A program made the position numbers and the translations under genes. The notes below the pieces were generated by a model. The model ran no database searches. It had not been told where the DNA came from and worked only from the letters and a program-made list of their open reading frames with translations. Positions 19,289 to 28,036 of a stretch of 64,000 nucleotides of DNA are shown one piece after another. Within the stretch, counting starts at the first letter, position 1; every line of letters begins with the position of its first letter. The DNA comes from Clostridiales bacterium. Lineage in GTDB: Bacteria; Bacillota; Clostridia; Oscillospirales; Oscillospiraceae. Location of the stretch: contig JAJUJI010000006.1 in assembly GCA_029265405.1 (NCBI GenBank), forward strand, positions 87,837-151,836. Direction: 5' to 3'.

Positions 19289-19326
19289 CGGCAAAACGGC
19301 TATTCAAGCCGTTTTGCCGTATTTTT
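19289..19326 (+). terminator. Terminator of the tRNA cluster
   Basis: A 13-bp stem, CGGCAAAACGGCT with AGCCGTTTTGCCG (19289-19301 and 19307-19319), then TATTTTT. Confidence 0.93.
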
Positions 19327-19508
19327 GTTGTCCTGCCGGCGCATTGCGGCAATTCCTGAATCGCCCTATTTTACGGGTCTGAAATATACTTGTCTCAGTC
19401 CCATGTTATACGCTTGTTCTGTTTAGGGCTAGCCTGAAAACCGGAAAACCTGCGCAAGGCGGAGAGCCGGGCAAATATTGCCGACGTTTTATCGGAGTTT
19501 TGCCCGAG

Positions 19509-20018
19509 CTATTGCCCCTTCACCAGCGCATATATTTTCATGTCCAGCATGGTCCCGTTTTTAACAGCGTTTTTCCTTAGCGTTCCCTCCAAAACAAAAC
19601 CGGCTTTTTCCAGCACCCGGCAAGAGGCGATATTGTTAGCAAAAGGCTCGGCAAAAATGCGCATAATGTCCGTGTTTTCAAAAATATAATCGCATGCCTC
19701 TTTAACCGCAATTGTGCATATTCCTCTGCCCCACCATTTCTCTGCGACATAATATCCCATTTCGGCGGTATATTTATGGATATTGTCTTTGCGGAAAATG
19801 CCGATGCAGCCGACGGCTTCATTATCTGACGCAATTGCCCAGACATATTGGCTGTCCTTTTCCGCCTTCAACACGGAAGATATGAACCTCTCCGCGTCAC
19901 CAACGGTATATGGATACGGTATGCCGTCCCTTAATTTGTCCTGTATTTTTCTGTTGTTTAATGCAGCCGCAAGACTATAAGCATCCTCCATATCCCAGGT
20001 GCGGATTTTAACATCCAT
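19509..20018 (-). CDS. GNAT family N-acetyltransferase (RimJ/RimL-like)
   Basis: 169 residues. It has the GNAT acetyl-CoA-binding segment MGYYVAEKWWGRGICT and the C-terminal RIFAEPFANNIASCRVLEKAGF motif typical of RimJ/RimL acetyltransferases, which modify N-termini or small amines. AAGGAGG lies upstream of the start. Base composition is poorer in GC than the tRNA-side genes, so it may be part of the adjoining mobile element or an older acquisition. The substrate is unknown. Confidence 0.88.
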   Translation of the reverse strand: MDVKIRTWDMEDAYSLAAALNNRKIQDKLRDGIPYPYTVGDAERFISSVLKAEKDSQYVWAIASDNEAVGCIGIFRKDNIHKYTAEMGYYVAEKWWGRGICTIAVKEACDYIFENTDIMRIFAEPFANNIASCRVLEKAGFVLEGTLRKNAVKNGTMLDMKIYALVKGQ

Positions 20019-20091
20019 TGATGGATGCCTCCTTTGAAGCTTAAACGATTCTTATAAATAATATTAGCACATTTTATCAGAAAAACTAGAA

Positions 20092-20134
20092 AAGCAAAAG
20101 GACTTCAACCGCGAGGGCTCAAGTCCTTTTGCTT
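20092..20134 (-). terminator. Intrinsic terminator at the left end of the ICE gene block
   Basis: A 14-bp stem, AAGCAAAAGGACTT with AAGTCCTTTTGCTT, with a 15-base loop and T-rich sequence beyond it on the minus strand. A second inverted repeat (20,164-20,216) lies next to it. Together they close the leftmost leftward transcript of the element; one of them could also be near the element's end. Confidence 0.7.
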
Positions 20135-20232
20135 CATTTCATAATGAGAAGTTAGGTGAATATAGATGCCACTTTTTTATCAGCTAACCACTTATATTTT
20201 CAATAAAAAAGCATCTGTATAAATCCTGTGCG

Positions 20233-21090
20233 TTATCGGGGAGGAAGTTTGTCGTCCTCATCCAGTTGTTTGGTTTCTCGGCTCTTTTCTTCCAGGGCCG
20301 TTATCCTGTGATCCTCTGTCAGCAGTTTCATCTGGCTGATCGCTATTGCATTTAGTTTTTTCAGACGTTCTGCCTGTGGCATCCCATCCGCAATAAATAC
20401 TGCATTCAGATTTTCCATGTTTGAAAGACAAACAAGCTGCGAAACATTTGCATAATCACGGATGTTGCCTTTTAATTCCGGATCGCTGTCGCGCCATTGT
20501 CTGGCAGTTTTTCCAAACAAGGCAACATTCAGGACGTCCGCTTCGCTGGCATATACCTGGCTGACCTGCTGTGGTGTAAGCTCTGGCGGGATCAGGTTCT
20601 CCTTGATCGCATCCGTATGGATACGATAATTTATTTTTGACAGGTTGCGTTTGATATCCCAACCAAGCTGCTGCTGTTCTTCCGCCTTCAACCTCTCGAA
20701 TTCCTTGATCAAATAGATTTTGAATTCCGGGCTGATCCACATGCCGAATTCGAACGCGATGTCCTTATAGGCATACGTTCCGCCATATCGTCCTGCAGTC
20801 GCTTTCAGGCCGATTGCGTTTGTTTTTGCTACCCATTCCTTGACGCTGATCTTATACCTGTTCAATCCGGCCTGACTTTTAATTATGGCGAATTCGCCAT
20901 AATTAAAATCGGGATTGTAGATTTGTTCCCATATGCCTAAAAACTCAATGGTGTTCCGGTTGCGAAGCCAATCCGAGATGAAAAAATCTCCGTCTTTTGC
21001 TTTCAGCATATCGGTAAGGGAGATATAATCCTTATCTTCAATCGTGGCAACGGTGATCTGCGCCCCGTTCACACTGAGGTAATTTACCAT
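20233..21090 (-). CDS. KilA-N domain protein
   Basis: 285 residues. The N-terminal two thirds matches the KilA-N fold, with ISLTDMLKAKDGDFFISDWLRNRNTIEFLG and the downstream GGTYAYKDIAFEFGMWISPEFKIYLIKEFE region split here in description only. KilA-N is a DNA-binding domain common on phages and mobile elements. The C-terminus has an ALEEKSRETKQLDEDDK coiled, charged tail. AGGAGG precedes the start. Role in the element unknown; it could be an antirepressor-like regulator. Confidence 0.85.
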   Translation of the reverse strand: MVNYLSVNGAQITVATIEDKDYISLTDMLKAKDGDFFISDWLRNRNTIEFLGIWEQIYNPDFNYGEFAIIKSQAGLNRYKISVKEWVAKTNAIGLKATAGRYGGTYAYKDIAFEFGMWISPEFKIYLIKEFERLKAEEQQQLGWDIKRNLSKINYRIHTDAIKENLIPPELTPQQVSQVYASEADVLNVALFGKTARQWRDSDPELKGNIRDYANVSQLVCLSNMENLNAVFIADGMPQAERLKKLNAIAISQMKLLTEDHRITALEEKSRETKQLDEDDKLPPR

Positions 21091-21146
21091 CGGCTGAACC
21101 TCCTGTCAAATTTCTATTTCTTTTGATCTGTACTTTGAGCGTGTAT

Positions 21147-21722
21147 TCATACTGACATTACCGGGCCGTTCTGTTGATTCGAATTTGGTTCGGTTTCTCC
21201 GTTGTGCTGCTGACAATCATGTTCCATTTCCGGCTGATCCGGATGGCAATGGTTCAGGAGGGCTGCTACTTTTTCCGGTACATTATCGAAATCCACATGG
21301 TGATCTCGCTCGACAGAAACTGTATACCAATAGTCATAGGGGATATAAACCGTAGACAAGTACTTGGATTCCGAAGGCTTCAATTTTTCTCCGCCTTGAT
21401 CAATCACACCCTTTGGCGTCAAAAAGAAAGTCCCCCAATGCTCGCCGGAGGACTCCAGATCAAGTGTGACGATGCCAAGTCCGATATGACCGGTGTTGCG
21501 TCCTCGTATGACAGCGGGAAACTCAATAAATTCATAATTGTGGTTGTTAAAATAGTCCGTGCCATAAACTTCGACACAACTGTCATGCATCTGTTTCAGT
21601 ATCTCTTTGGCATAACCGTCATCTTTCGAATTACATGATTGATCCAGCTTTGCGAAATCCACTGTTGGGAGCATGGCATTCAGGCGTTCTATATAGATCG
21701 TCTGCAGATCTTTTTTCTTCAT
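21147..21722 (-). CDS. ICE-associated protein of unknown function
   Basis: 191 residues, soluble, no signal peptide. ATG at 21722 is preceded by GAGGGGAAGC and begins MKKKDLQTIYIERLNAML. No domain recognised. The last ~35 residues are His/Gln/Asn-rich and end in GPVMSV, a variant of the hydrophobic-Met tail seen on other proteins of this element. It overlaps no neighbour but is 11 bases downstream of the DUF4314 gene, so probably shares its transcript. Confidence 0.65.
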   Translation of the reverse strand: MKKKDLQTIYIERLNAMLPTVDFAKLDQSCNSKDDGYAKEILKQMHDSCVEVYGTDYFNNHNYEFIEFPAVIRGRNTGHIGLGIVTLDLESSGEHWGTFFLTPKGVIDQGGEKLKPSESKYLSTVYIPYDYWYTVSVERDHHVDFDNVPEKVAALLNHCHPDQPEMEHDCQQHNGETEPNSNQQNGPVMSV

Positions 21723-21733
21723 TTTGCTTCCCC

Positions 21734-22015
21734 TCATTCCATTTTCATGCCGAATTGCTCGGTTTCGTTTTCCGGCAGATCAGACTGTTCCGGCCGTGAG
21801 ATGGCGGAGAAACTGTCCTCCCCTGGGACAAGAGCGAGGGATCTGCCGTTGTCCCAAGTCATCTGGAGCTGTCCGGCGTCGTCTACAAAATCAACCGTTC
21901 CCTCAAGTCCGGATGGCATATCCGCTTCTCCGGACATAGCGTGGAGCCGGATTCGGGTGCCGCTCGGATATTGCGCCTTAACCCGTTGTACTTTCTTGTA
22001 ATCAAAAAACATCAT
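21734..22015 (-). CDS. DUF4314 domain protein
   Basis: 93 residues. The core KVQRVKAQYPSGTRIRL through GTVDFVDDAGQLQMTWDNG matches DUF4314, a small beta-rich domain common on conjugative elements of Clostridia; its function is unknown. The C-terminus, rich in Glu, ends FGMKME. AGGAGG lies five bases before ATG. Confidence 0.8.
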   Translation of the reverse strand: MMFFDYKKVQRVKAQYPSGTRIRLHAMSGEADMPSGLEGTVDFVDDAGQLQMTWDNGRSLALVPGEDSFSAISRPEQSDLPENETEQFGMKME

Positions 22016-22067
22016 TCATTCCTCCTATAATGCAATCTCAGGACCCTTTTCTGTTTAACATGGCAGC

Positions 22068-22433
22068 CTACATACTGAGATCCATCTCGTTTTGCATTTC
22101 GTACCAGGTTTCCACCTCCACATCTGTGGCGACGGGAAACTCCTGCGGCTCCTTTTCGCCCATCTGCATGGGAACGAGATGCTCCAGTATTTGAGGCAGC
22201 AGTTCCTGATCAGGGCAGCGGTCTATGAAGTTGCCGAAAGTATTCAGGATTTTTCTGTCCAATACATCCGTGAGGATGATTTCTTTCGCATCCTCATGCT
22301 GCATGATAAAGTTGGCGATGTTGGAAGGCGAATTCTCGAACCAGTATTCGCGCCGGTAACCTTCATAGGGATAGACATAGCCCCTGACCAGATTTTCTTT
22401 GCCCAGCAATTCACTTAATGCTTCATTTGTCAT
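22068..22433 (-). CDS. ICE-associated acidic protein of unknown function
   Basis: 121 residues, acidic and soluble. Starts MTNEALSELLGKENLVRGYV with AAAGGAGC upstream. No known domain recognised. It ends EMQNEMDLSM, which resembles the Phi-x-M tail of several other proteins in this element. It lies downstream of a terminator that follows the recombinase genes. Confidence 0.65.
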   Translation of the reverse strand: MTNEALSELLGKENLVRGYVYPYEGYRREYWFENSPSNIANFIMQHEDAKEIILTDVLDRKILNTFGNFIDRCPDQELLPQILEHLVPMQMGEKEPQEFPVATDVEVETWYEMQNEMDLSM

Positions 22434-22451
22434 ATGCTGCTCCTTTCATGG

Positions 22452-22478
22452 AAAAAGCGGAGCCATCCGGACTCCGCT
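22452..22478 (-). terminator. Intrinsic terminator downstream of the recombinase genes
   Basis: Stem AGCGGAG with CTCCGCT (22456-22462 and 22472-22478), then five T on the minus strand. Confidence 0.8.
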
Positions 22479-22567
22479 AATTAAATATGCTGTTTTCCGA
22501 TGGCATGAAATTCATTGTTCCGCGATAAAACCGAAGCGGTCTATTTGCCGTTTCGGACTTTGATCTT

Positions 22568-22666
22568 TCAACTGCGACTCTTGGCGACCCGGATGTAAAC
22601 CGCTACCCTGGGGCTGGAATCCTGCAGTCGGTTCTTCTTGTCTGCCTTGTTTTTAGGATGCTTCAT
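22568..22666 (-). CDS. Possible small peptide with recombinase-like N-terminal sequence
   Basis: 32 codons starting at an ATG that overlaps the 3' end of the last recombinase gene. It reads MKHPKNKADKKNRLQ and then VAVYIRVAKSRS, which looks like the start of a serine-recombinase catalytic domain (VAxYxRVS) and then stops. It may be a decayed fifth recombinase or a short coupled peptide. Confidence 0.3.
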   Translation of the reverse strand: MKHPKNKADKKNRLQDSSPRVAVYIRVAKSRS

Positions 22667-24332
22667 ACATATCATCTCCTTCATATCCGGTGAGCGACTG
22701 TTCTATCTGGACACCGCCCTTAAAAATAATGATTAGCTTATCTTCGTTGACCACCTTGATGGTATCAATAAGCTGCCGCACGACGCTGTCACTATATGCC
22801 GTTGATTCGAAGGGAGCGTTTTGGAGTGCCTTGCAGATGTCGTCGATCTGCCTGGTCACCTCATCCGGACCATTCTGCTTTACCCGGCATTGCTCCAGTG
22901 TTTTGCGCAGGGCGCCGATCTCATCCTTAAGCGCAGTGAACTTACTCTCATAGCTTTCGGAGCTACCGGTTTTCTGTGCGATGGTCACCAATTCCATCGT
23001 GACGCCTTCCAACTCATGGATTCTGTTTTCTATGACCAGGGGATTGACGGTGCCGCCGTTCTTTTCAGACAAGGTTGCCGCCAAGTTGGTTCTGATAATA
23101 CCGATGAGCTTTTCCCGGTCGCTCATCATGGTGTTGATGGCATGCAGTACCGCCGCGTGGAGCCGATCTTCCTCAATGGTGGGTGATTTCTTGCAATATT
23201 TTGTGCCGTAGTCCAGCCGGCTGATGCAACGCCAGACCACCTTCTTCTTGCCCCGCTTCGCCCAAGTTACCCTCCTGAAAGCGGAGCCGCACTCACCACA
23301 GACCAATAGTTCGGTCAGGGCGTAACGGCTACTGTACTTGGACTGCTGAGTCTTGCTGGTCTTGTCCGATACCTTTCGTTTTCCGGCTCTGCGGGCGATC
23401 TCCGCCTGTACCCGCTCGAAGAGATGCCGGTCGATAATCGCCGTATGGTGGTTTTGAACCAGATATTTGGGTAACTCACCGTTATTTTTTTTGGTTTTTT
23501 TGCTTAAACAGCTTTCCACATATGTTTTCTGTAAAAGGGCATCCCCGCAGTATTTTTCGTTGCGGAGCAAATATTGAAGCACGCCTTCCGACCACTGGGG
23601 CTTACCACCCGCAGCTGGAATATTTTCGGATTCGAGCATCTTTTTGATGTTTGCCACACTCATTCCCGCGAGGTAGCTTTCAAAAATTCGGCGCACAACC
23701 TCTGCCTGTTCGGGTATTACCTTGGGCTGATCGTCCTCGCCGCGCTCGTAGCCATAGATTCTCTTATATTGGAAAGTTACTTTGCCGCTTTTGAAGCTCT
23801 GGCGTTTTCCCCAGCGGATACTTTGGCTCATGGACTCGCTTTGTGCCTGAGCGAAGCCAGCCAGCATGGTGATAAATACTTCCGTGTCGGTTTTCAGGGT
23901 GTTGATGTTCTCGGTTTCAAAAATGACCGCTATCCCCAGCTCCTTCAGCTCGCGGACGTAGTTCAGGCAGTCCACCGTGTTCCGGGCGAAGCGGCTGATG
24001 GACTTGGTCAGGATCATATCAATCTTGCCCTTTCTGCATAGGCGGATCATTTTCAGGAAGTCCGTGCGTTTCTTTACTGACGTCCCTGAAATGCCCTCAT
24101 CCGCGAAAATCCCTGCCATGGTCCATTCAGGATTGGTCATGATTTTTTCAGTGTAATACGCCACCTGCGCCTCATAGCTGGTGAGCTGTTCCTCCTGATC
24201 GGTGGAGACCCTGCAGTATGCCGCAACACGAAGCTGGCGAGTAATAGTCTTGTTCTGATTCGCCAAGTGGTTGGCAGGGATAACGATAATCTGCATTTGT
24301 TGTGGTTGTGAAACGCTTTGTGTTGTCATCAT
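22653..24332 (-). CDS. Large serine recombinase (integrase/excisionase candidate 1)
   Basis: 559 residues. The resolvase-type catalytic domain has the serine in AAYCRVSTDQEEQ, followed by the recombinase domain (GYERGEDDQPKVIPEQAEVVRRIF), a zinc ribbon (CGECGSAF and a CISR...CKK half) and a C-terminal coiled-coil region. Large serine recombinases integrate and excise elements between short att sites. It is the last of a tandem minus-strand series; its ATG overlaps the stop of the preceding gene (ATGA), with AAAGGAG upstream. Which of the recombinases does the integration cannot be told. Confidence 0.92.
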   Translation of the reverse strand: MMTTQSVSQPQQMQIIVIPANHLANQNKTITRQLRVAAYCRVSTDQEEQLTSYEAQVAYYTEKIMTNPEWTMAGIFADEGISGTSVKKRTDFLKMIRLCRKGKIDMILTKSISRFARNTVDCLNYVRELKELGIAVIFETENINTLKTDTEVFITMLAGFAQAQSESMSQSIRWGKRQSFKSGKVTFQYKRIYGYERGEDDQPKVIPEQAEVVRRIFESYLAGMSVANIKKMLESENIPAAGGKPQWSEGVLQYLLRNEKYCGDALLQKTYVESCLSKKTKKNNGELPKYLVQNHHTAIIDRHLFERVQAEIARRAGKRKVSDKTSKTQQSKYSSRYALTELLVCGECGSAFRRVTWAKRGKKKVVWRCISRLDYGTKYCKKSPTIEEDRLHAAVLHAINTMMSDREKLIGIIRTNLAATLSEKNGGTVNPLVIENRIHELEGVTMELVTIAQKTGSSESYESKFTALKDEIGALRKTLEQCRVKQNGPDEVTRQIDDICKALQNAPFESTAYSDSVVRQLIDTIKVVNEDKLIIIFKGGVQIEQSLTGYEGDDMYEAS

Positions 24333-25201
24333 AGTGTGGTACTCCTTTCCGGTTTATTAAGGTGTTGTCCGTTTTTTAACATCAGGGATACTGCTCCATC
24401 AGGCTGGACAATGACCGCATCCACGGCGCACTCGAACAGATCCGTGTCGAATGGCATCGATGGTTCATGGCTTTTAAATGCTGCCCGCAGCTCCCGTGCC
24501 TTTATCGGCAGGCGGCCGTCGGAGCAGATTGCGTATTGGGCGGCCGCGCGGGCCATGATCAGGATCTTGATATATTCCTCGTCACAGTCCGTTTTGTCCA
24601 ACTCACGGTTGATTTCGTTAGTCAGCCTTGTGACTTCGAGATCGTGGGGGTGGGTTTCCACGGATGGTATTTCAATGTTTGCGGGGGTTGTTATTGCATA
24701 GTTCAACAGGTCGGTGACCTGTTCGGTCAGCAGGGTATCGGTTATTTTTACTGTAGTGGAGCATTCGGAATTTCTGCATCTCCATTTTTCACCGACTCTG
24801 CTGTCCAGAATTCTTTCGTAATGGCTCCCGCATTCGCCGCAGATTACTTTTCCTTTCAGTGCGATAACCTCCGGGACGGTGCGGATATCCCTGCGGGTAT
24901 ATTTTTCTCGTTGGAGCAGAGCAGATTGCTGGAATTCGTTCTCCGTGATCAACATGGGGTATGCGTCCTGTCCGAGGTATTTGCGGTTCTGCAATATGCG
25001 TCCCACCATGTTCTTGTTCCAGCGGGAGGCGCCCTCACTGTATGGGCAGCCCGCCTTTTCCAGCTCGGCGGCGATCTGGCTGTAGGACTCGCCAGCTATA
25101 TATTGGCGGAAGACCATCCTCACCATTTCCGCTTCCAACTCATGTGGTGTGACGGTTCCGCAAGTGAGCTGGTAGCCGAACGCGATGTATCGGTTTTTCA
25201 T
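24329..25201 (-). CDS. Recombinase-domain protein lacking the catalytic domain
   Basis: 290 residues. It begins MKNRYIAFGYQLTCGTVTP and consists of the recombinase (DNA-binding) domain and a zinc ribbon (CGECGSHYE, CRNSECS) without the N-terminal resolvase domain. It therefore cannot cut DNA alone and probably works as a partner of the two complete recombinases between which it is encoded. Its start is one base after the TGA of the upstream recombinase, so translation is coupled. A longer open frame upstream overlaps that gene. Confidence 0.82.
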   Translation of the reverse strand: MKNRYIAFGYQLTCGTVTPHELEAEMVRMVFRQYIAGESYSQIAAELEKAGCPYSEGASRWNKNMVGRILQNRKYLGQDAYPMLITENEFQQSALLQREKYTRRDIRTVPEVIALKGKVICGECGSHYERILDSRVGEKWRCRNSECSTTVKITDTLLTEQVTDLLNYAITTPANIEIPSVETHPHDLEVTRLTNEINRELDKTDCDEEYIKILIMARAAAQYAICSDGRLPIKARELRAAFKSHEPSMPFDTDLFECAVDAVIVQPDGAVSLMLKNGQHLNKPERSTTL

Positions 25202-25202
25202 A

Positions 25203-26813
25203 TCAGCGCACCGTCCTTTCGATGGTTTCCGCAAGTTCCAACCCGTTTATCAGCCTAAATTTCAGCCGTTCTCCGGACTCGGCGGTGACCCGCTCCACAA
25301 GGCTGTCAAAAAGCGTTTCGTCAAAGCGGCTCAGGTGCTCGGGGCTGTCTTCCAGTAATTCGATCAGGTTTTTGGTGTCGGTGATGGTACTGTCATCCTC
25401 GTCCTGTTCCATCAGCCTGTTCTTTTCGGTTTTCAGGTTGCGGATTTTTCTGCCCAGCTCGTCGGTTTGAGATATAAAAAGAGCAGAATCGATGATGCCT
25501 TTGGACTTCAGTCCGTTCAGCACCTGATTCCGCTCAGTGAGTTCCGCAATCTGACGGTTCAGCTCGACCACCTGCAGATTGCTCAGATTTCGATGGCGTT
25601 TGAGCGCCTGCAATTGATCCAGCATGGGGGACAAGATGGTGTCATAATTCAGTTTTAGCTTGTGGTACATCCGAAAGAACGCCTTATAGATCTCCGGTTC
25701 GGGTATTTGGGGGACCGGGCAGTTGGCTTTTTTGTTGTTGCGGTTATGGCATACCCAATACGTTTTCCCGCCGCAGATCTTCCTTTTGAACGCCGAGCCG
25801 CACTCCCCGCAGTAAATCCTTTTGCTCAGCGGATACTCCGAGCGTTTTGACATGGATGGAAGGACCCTGCTTCGGTTCAGTTCCTGCGCCCGTTCAAAAA
25901 TTTCGCGGGTGATGATGGCGGGGTGCGAGTATTTTATGTAGTATTTGTCCTTTTCACCATTGTTGCGCTTTTTTTGAAACGGCAGGACGTCGGTGGTGTA
26001 CCGTTTTTGCAGAAGTGCGTCACCTATGTACCGCTCATTCTTCAAGATATAGTCGATGGAGTTGTACCGCCATTTGGTTTTTCCGTCTCTTGTGGAAAGA
26101 CCCCGCGCGGTCAGCTCGGCGGCAATCTCATCCTTGCTCCTACCATTCAAATAGCTATCAAAGATGTACTGGACGATTTCTGCTTCCTGCTCGTCGATCC
26201 GGAGGGTTCCGTCGACCAGCAGATATCCGAAGGGAGCTTTGCAAGTGATGAATTTTCCTTTTTCCATGCGGTGCTGATAACTCCAGCGCATGTTGGTGGA
26301 TATGGTCATGGATTCCTGCTGTGCGTTTCCGGAGAAAAAGGTCAGGAGCATTTCGTCGGTGATTTCAGCCGTATCGAGGTGTTCCTTTTCGAAGTAAATG
26401 GTCACGCCGATGACTTTCAGTTCTCTGATGATTTGCAGACATTCCCTGGTGTTTCGGGAAAAGCGGGAGATGGACTTGGTCAGAATGCGGTCAATTTTAC
26501 CTTTGCGGCAATCCCGGATCATCCGCATAAAATCATTCCTCTTGTCCATCCGCAGTCCGGTGATGCCCTCGTCAGCGTAAATGTCGACAAACTCCCATCC
26601 CTCGTTTTCACTGATGAGCGCGGTGTAATAGCTCACCTGCGCCGCGAAGGAGTTCAACTGGTCGTCGGAGTCGCTGCTGACACGGGCGTAAGCCGCGGTG
26701 CGAAGCTTGTTGCTTCTTACCTGCATAATCGGGTCTATGACGATAACCTGCGGGTTTGCCGGTTTGAGCGTTCTCGCTGAAGTTCCGGCAACAATATTTT
26801 GGCTTGTTATCAC
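25203..26813 (-). CDS. Large serine recombinase (candidate 2)
   Basis: 536 residues. Catalytic serine in AAYARVSSDSDDQ, LTKSISRFSRNT helix, recombinase domain with FGYLLVDGTLRIDEQEAEIV, zinc ribbon CGECGSAF...CHNRNNKKANC, and a long coiled coil (about residues 400-480). GTG at 26813 is chosen because AAAGGAGG is nine bases upstream; an ATG at 26849 overlaps this site. Tandem with a catalytic-less partner and a second complete enzyme. Confidence 0.9.
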   Translation of the reverse strand: MITSQNIVAGTSARTLKPANPQVIVIDPIMQVRSNKLRTAAYARVSSDSDDQLNSFAAQVSYYTALISENEGWEFVDIYADEGITGLRMDKRNDFMRMIRDCRKGKIDRILTKSISRFSRNTRECLQIIRELKVIGVTIYFEKEHLDTAEITDEMLLTFFSGNAQQESMTISTNMRWSYQHRMEKGKFITCKAPFGYLLVDGTLRIDEQEAEIVQYIFDSYLNGRSKDEIAAELTARGLSTRDGKTKWRYNSIDYILKNERYIGDALLQKRYTTDVLPFQKKRNNGEKDKYYIKYSHPAIITREIFERAQELNRSRVLPSMSKRSEYPLSKRIYCGECGSAFKRKICGGKTYWVCHNRNNKKANCPVPQIPEPEIYKAFFRMYHKLKLNYDTILSPMLDQLQALKRHRNLSNLQVVELNRQIAELTERNQVLNGLKSKGIIDSALFISQTDELGRKIRNLKTEKNRLMEQDEDDSTITDTKNLIELLEDSPEHLSRFDETLFDSLVERVTAESGERLKFRLINGLELAETIERTVR

Positions 26814-26890
26814 GGCTTTTCGCCTCCTTTCTTTGTTTATCAGCAACATACATTACCACACAATCGTTTCAATAGCTATCCCCAAAAGCA

Positions 26891-27052
26891 CTAAACAACC
26901 AGAATGGATACCTCAAGCTGCCCGGCAATGCGCGCAGTGGTTTTCCTGCTATCCTCGGCGGTAATCTTGCCGACGGAAACAAGCCAGTTCAGGGCGTTCA
27001 CGATGGCGATATAGTCGGCTTTTGCGGTAATTTCATCAGTGGTTTCTTTCAT
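26891..27052 (-). CDS. Small SHOCT-like protein in the recombinase operon
   Basis: 53 residues: MKETTDEITAKADYIAIV, then ALNWLVSVGKITAEDSRK and a short C-terminal helix. The W-x(7)-GKIT pattern resembles short SHOCT-type oligomerisation domains often found next to ICE recombinases. AGGAGG lies eight bases before the ATG. Function unknown; a recombination directionality role is possible but not shown. Confidence 0.7.
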   Translation of the reverse strand: MKETTDEITAKADYIAIVNALNWLVSVGKITAEDSRKTTARIAGQLEVSILVV

Positions 27053-27064
27053 ACAAGCATCCTC

Positions 27065-27454
27065 CTATTCCAGATTCATGGCGTTAAATCCGTCGTACAG
27101 TTCTGTAAGCTGGGGAATCCTGATTTCTCCCTCCAGCGGGGAGTATAGCCAGATGCCAAGCTGGTCGAAGCCTCCGAGAAGCTCCAGCGTTTTTGCGGTA
27201 TCCCGCCCCAGACGGTCGAGCTTTTTCACCAGCAGCACATCAAATTCGTTGTTCCCAGCGGCCTTCAGGACTTCCTTCAGGCCAGCGCGATCAAAATTCA
27301 AGCCGCTGCCGATATCTTCGGAGGACCCGACCACCACAAAACTCATCTGCTCTGCGTAATCTTTAAGCTCTTTTTTCTGGCCTTTTAAGGCGCCGTGGGT
27401 ATCCTCCGGAGCATCAATCCGGCAATAGGTCCAGGCGCGTTTTTTCTGTTCCAT
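27065..27454 (-). CDS. Resolvase-like catalytic domain without catalytic serine
   Basis: 129 residues, matching only the N-terminal resolvase fold (LLVKKLDRLGRDTAKTLELL is clear). The usual catalytic YxRVS is YCRIDAPED here: the serine position is Asp. The DNA-binding domain is absent. It is thus probably inactive as a nuclease and may modulate the full recombinases encoded downstream. Starts 12 bases upstream of the small SHOCT-like gene. Confidence 0.82.
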   Translation of the reverse strand: MEQKKRAWTYCRIDAPEDTHGALKGQKKELKDYAEQMSFVVVGSSEDIGSGLNFDRAGLKEVLKAAGNNEFDVLLVKKLDRLGRDTAKTLELLGGFDQLGIWLYSPLEGEIRIPQLTELYDGFNAMNLE

Positions 27455-27484
27455 ATTTCAAACCTCCATTTGCTGAATTTGTTT

Positions 27485-27539
27485 AATCTCACATGGACAC
27501 GGCAGGGTATAACAGCCCTGCCGCGTAGTATCTGAGATC
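27485..27539. repeat. Long imperfect inverted repeat upstream of the resolvase-like gene
   Basis: Inner stem CGGCAGGG with CCCTGCCG (27500-27507 and 27516-27523), extended by ATCTCA with TGAGAT at the outer ends. It lies 30-85 bases upstream of the start codon. It could be a binding site for a recombinase or regulator, or a leader structure. Confidence 0.5.
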
Positions 27540-27984
27540 AAAACTGATCCGTTTGTTCTTCATTTGATAATAGTTGCCATGCTTCTATTCGACACTACTC
27601 CCCGAAGCACAGAAAGCTTTGCGGCTCTTAAGGCGACAGCATAAACGGTTTGCTGGTCAAACAAACACCATAGGAATTTCACCTCTCCCAGGATCTCTGC
27701 GAGTTGTCCCCCTTGCGTGATCCCGCTTTCAGGCGGGGCTGGGGCTGGACAAAAGTAGCGTTAGCACTGTCCGTTTCATTGCGATACAGCCCACCACAGG
27801 CTGTTTTATGACCGGGCCTTGCCGCTCGTCGCCTTCGATGCTATCGGTTCGACGGATGTCTGTCACCCATCCGCAGGTAGTCCTGGCGCGCTCGTCAATG
27901 TCGCTGCCGCTCATCACGGCCGGACAGATCATGTACTTATGCTGCCGGATATGAAATTTTCAAGGAACAATGAGGAGAATAGAG
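27540..27984. other. Non-coding GC-rich stretch between the sigma-like and recombinase genes
   Basis: No supported gene. Short frames exist (for example one of 67 codons at 27,729-27,932 on the minus strand) but lack a ribosome site and a protein-like composition. It contains a CCCGCTTTCAGGCGGGG hairpin and a direct run towards the resolvase-like gene; its length suggests an untranslated leader or RNA. Confidence 0.45.
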
Positions 27985-28023
27985 AAACCCCCTCACTAAC
28001 TTCCACGTTGAGTGAGGGGGTTG
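27985..28023 (-). terminator. Hairpin after the sigma-like gene
   Basis: Stem CCCCCTCACT with AGTGAGGGGG (27988-27997 and 28011-28020), followed by a short T-rich stretch on the minus strand. It would separate the sigma-like gene from the recombinase genes unless read through. Confidence 0.72.
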
Positions 28024-28036
28024 AGCGGAAAAACTT

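Noticed and set aside
27729..27932. A 67-codon minus-strand frame
   Set aside because: No ribosome site and no similarity seen; the stretch is better explained as a leader or RNA.
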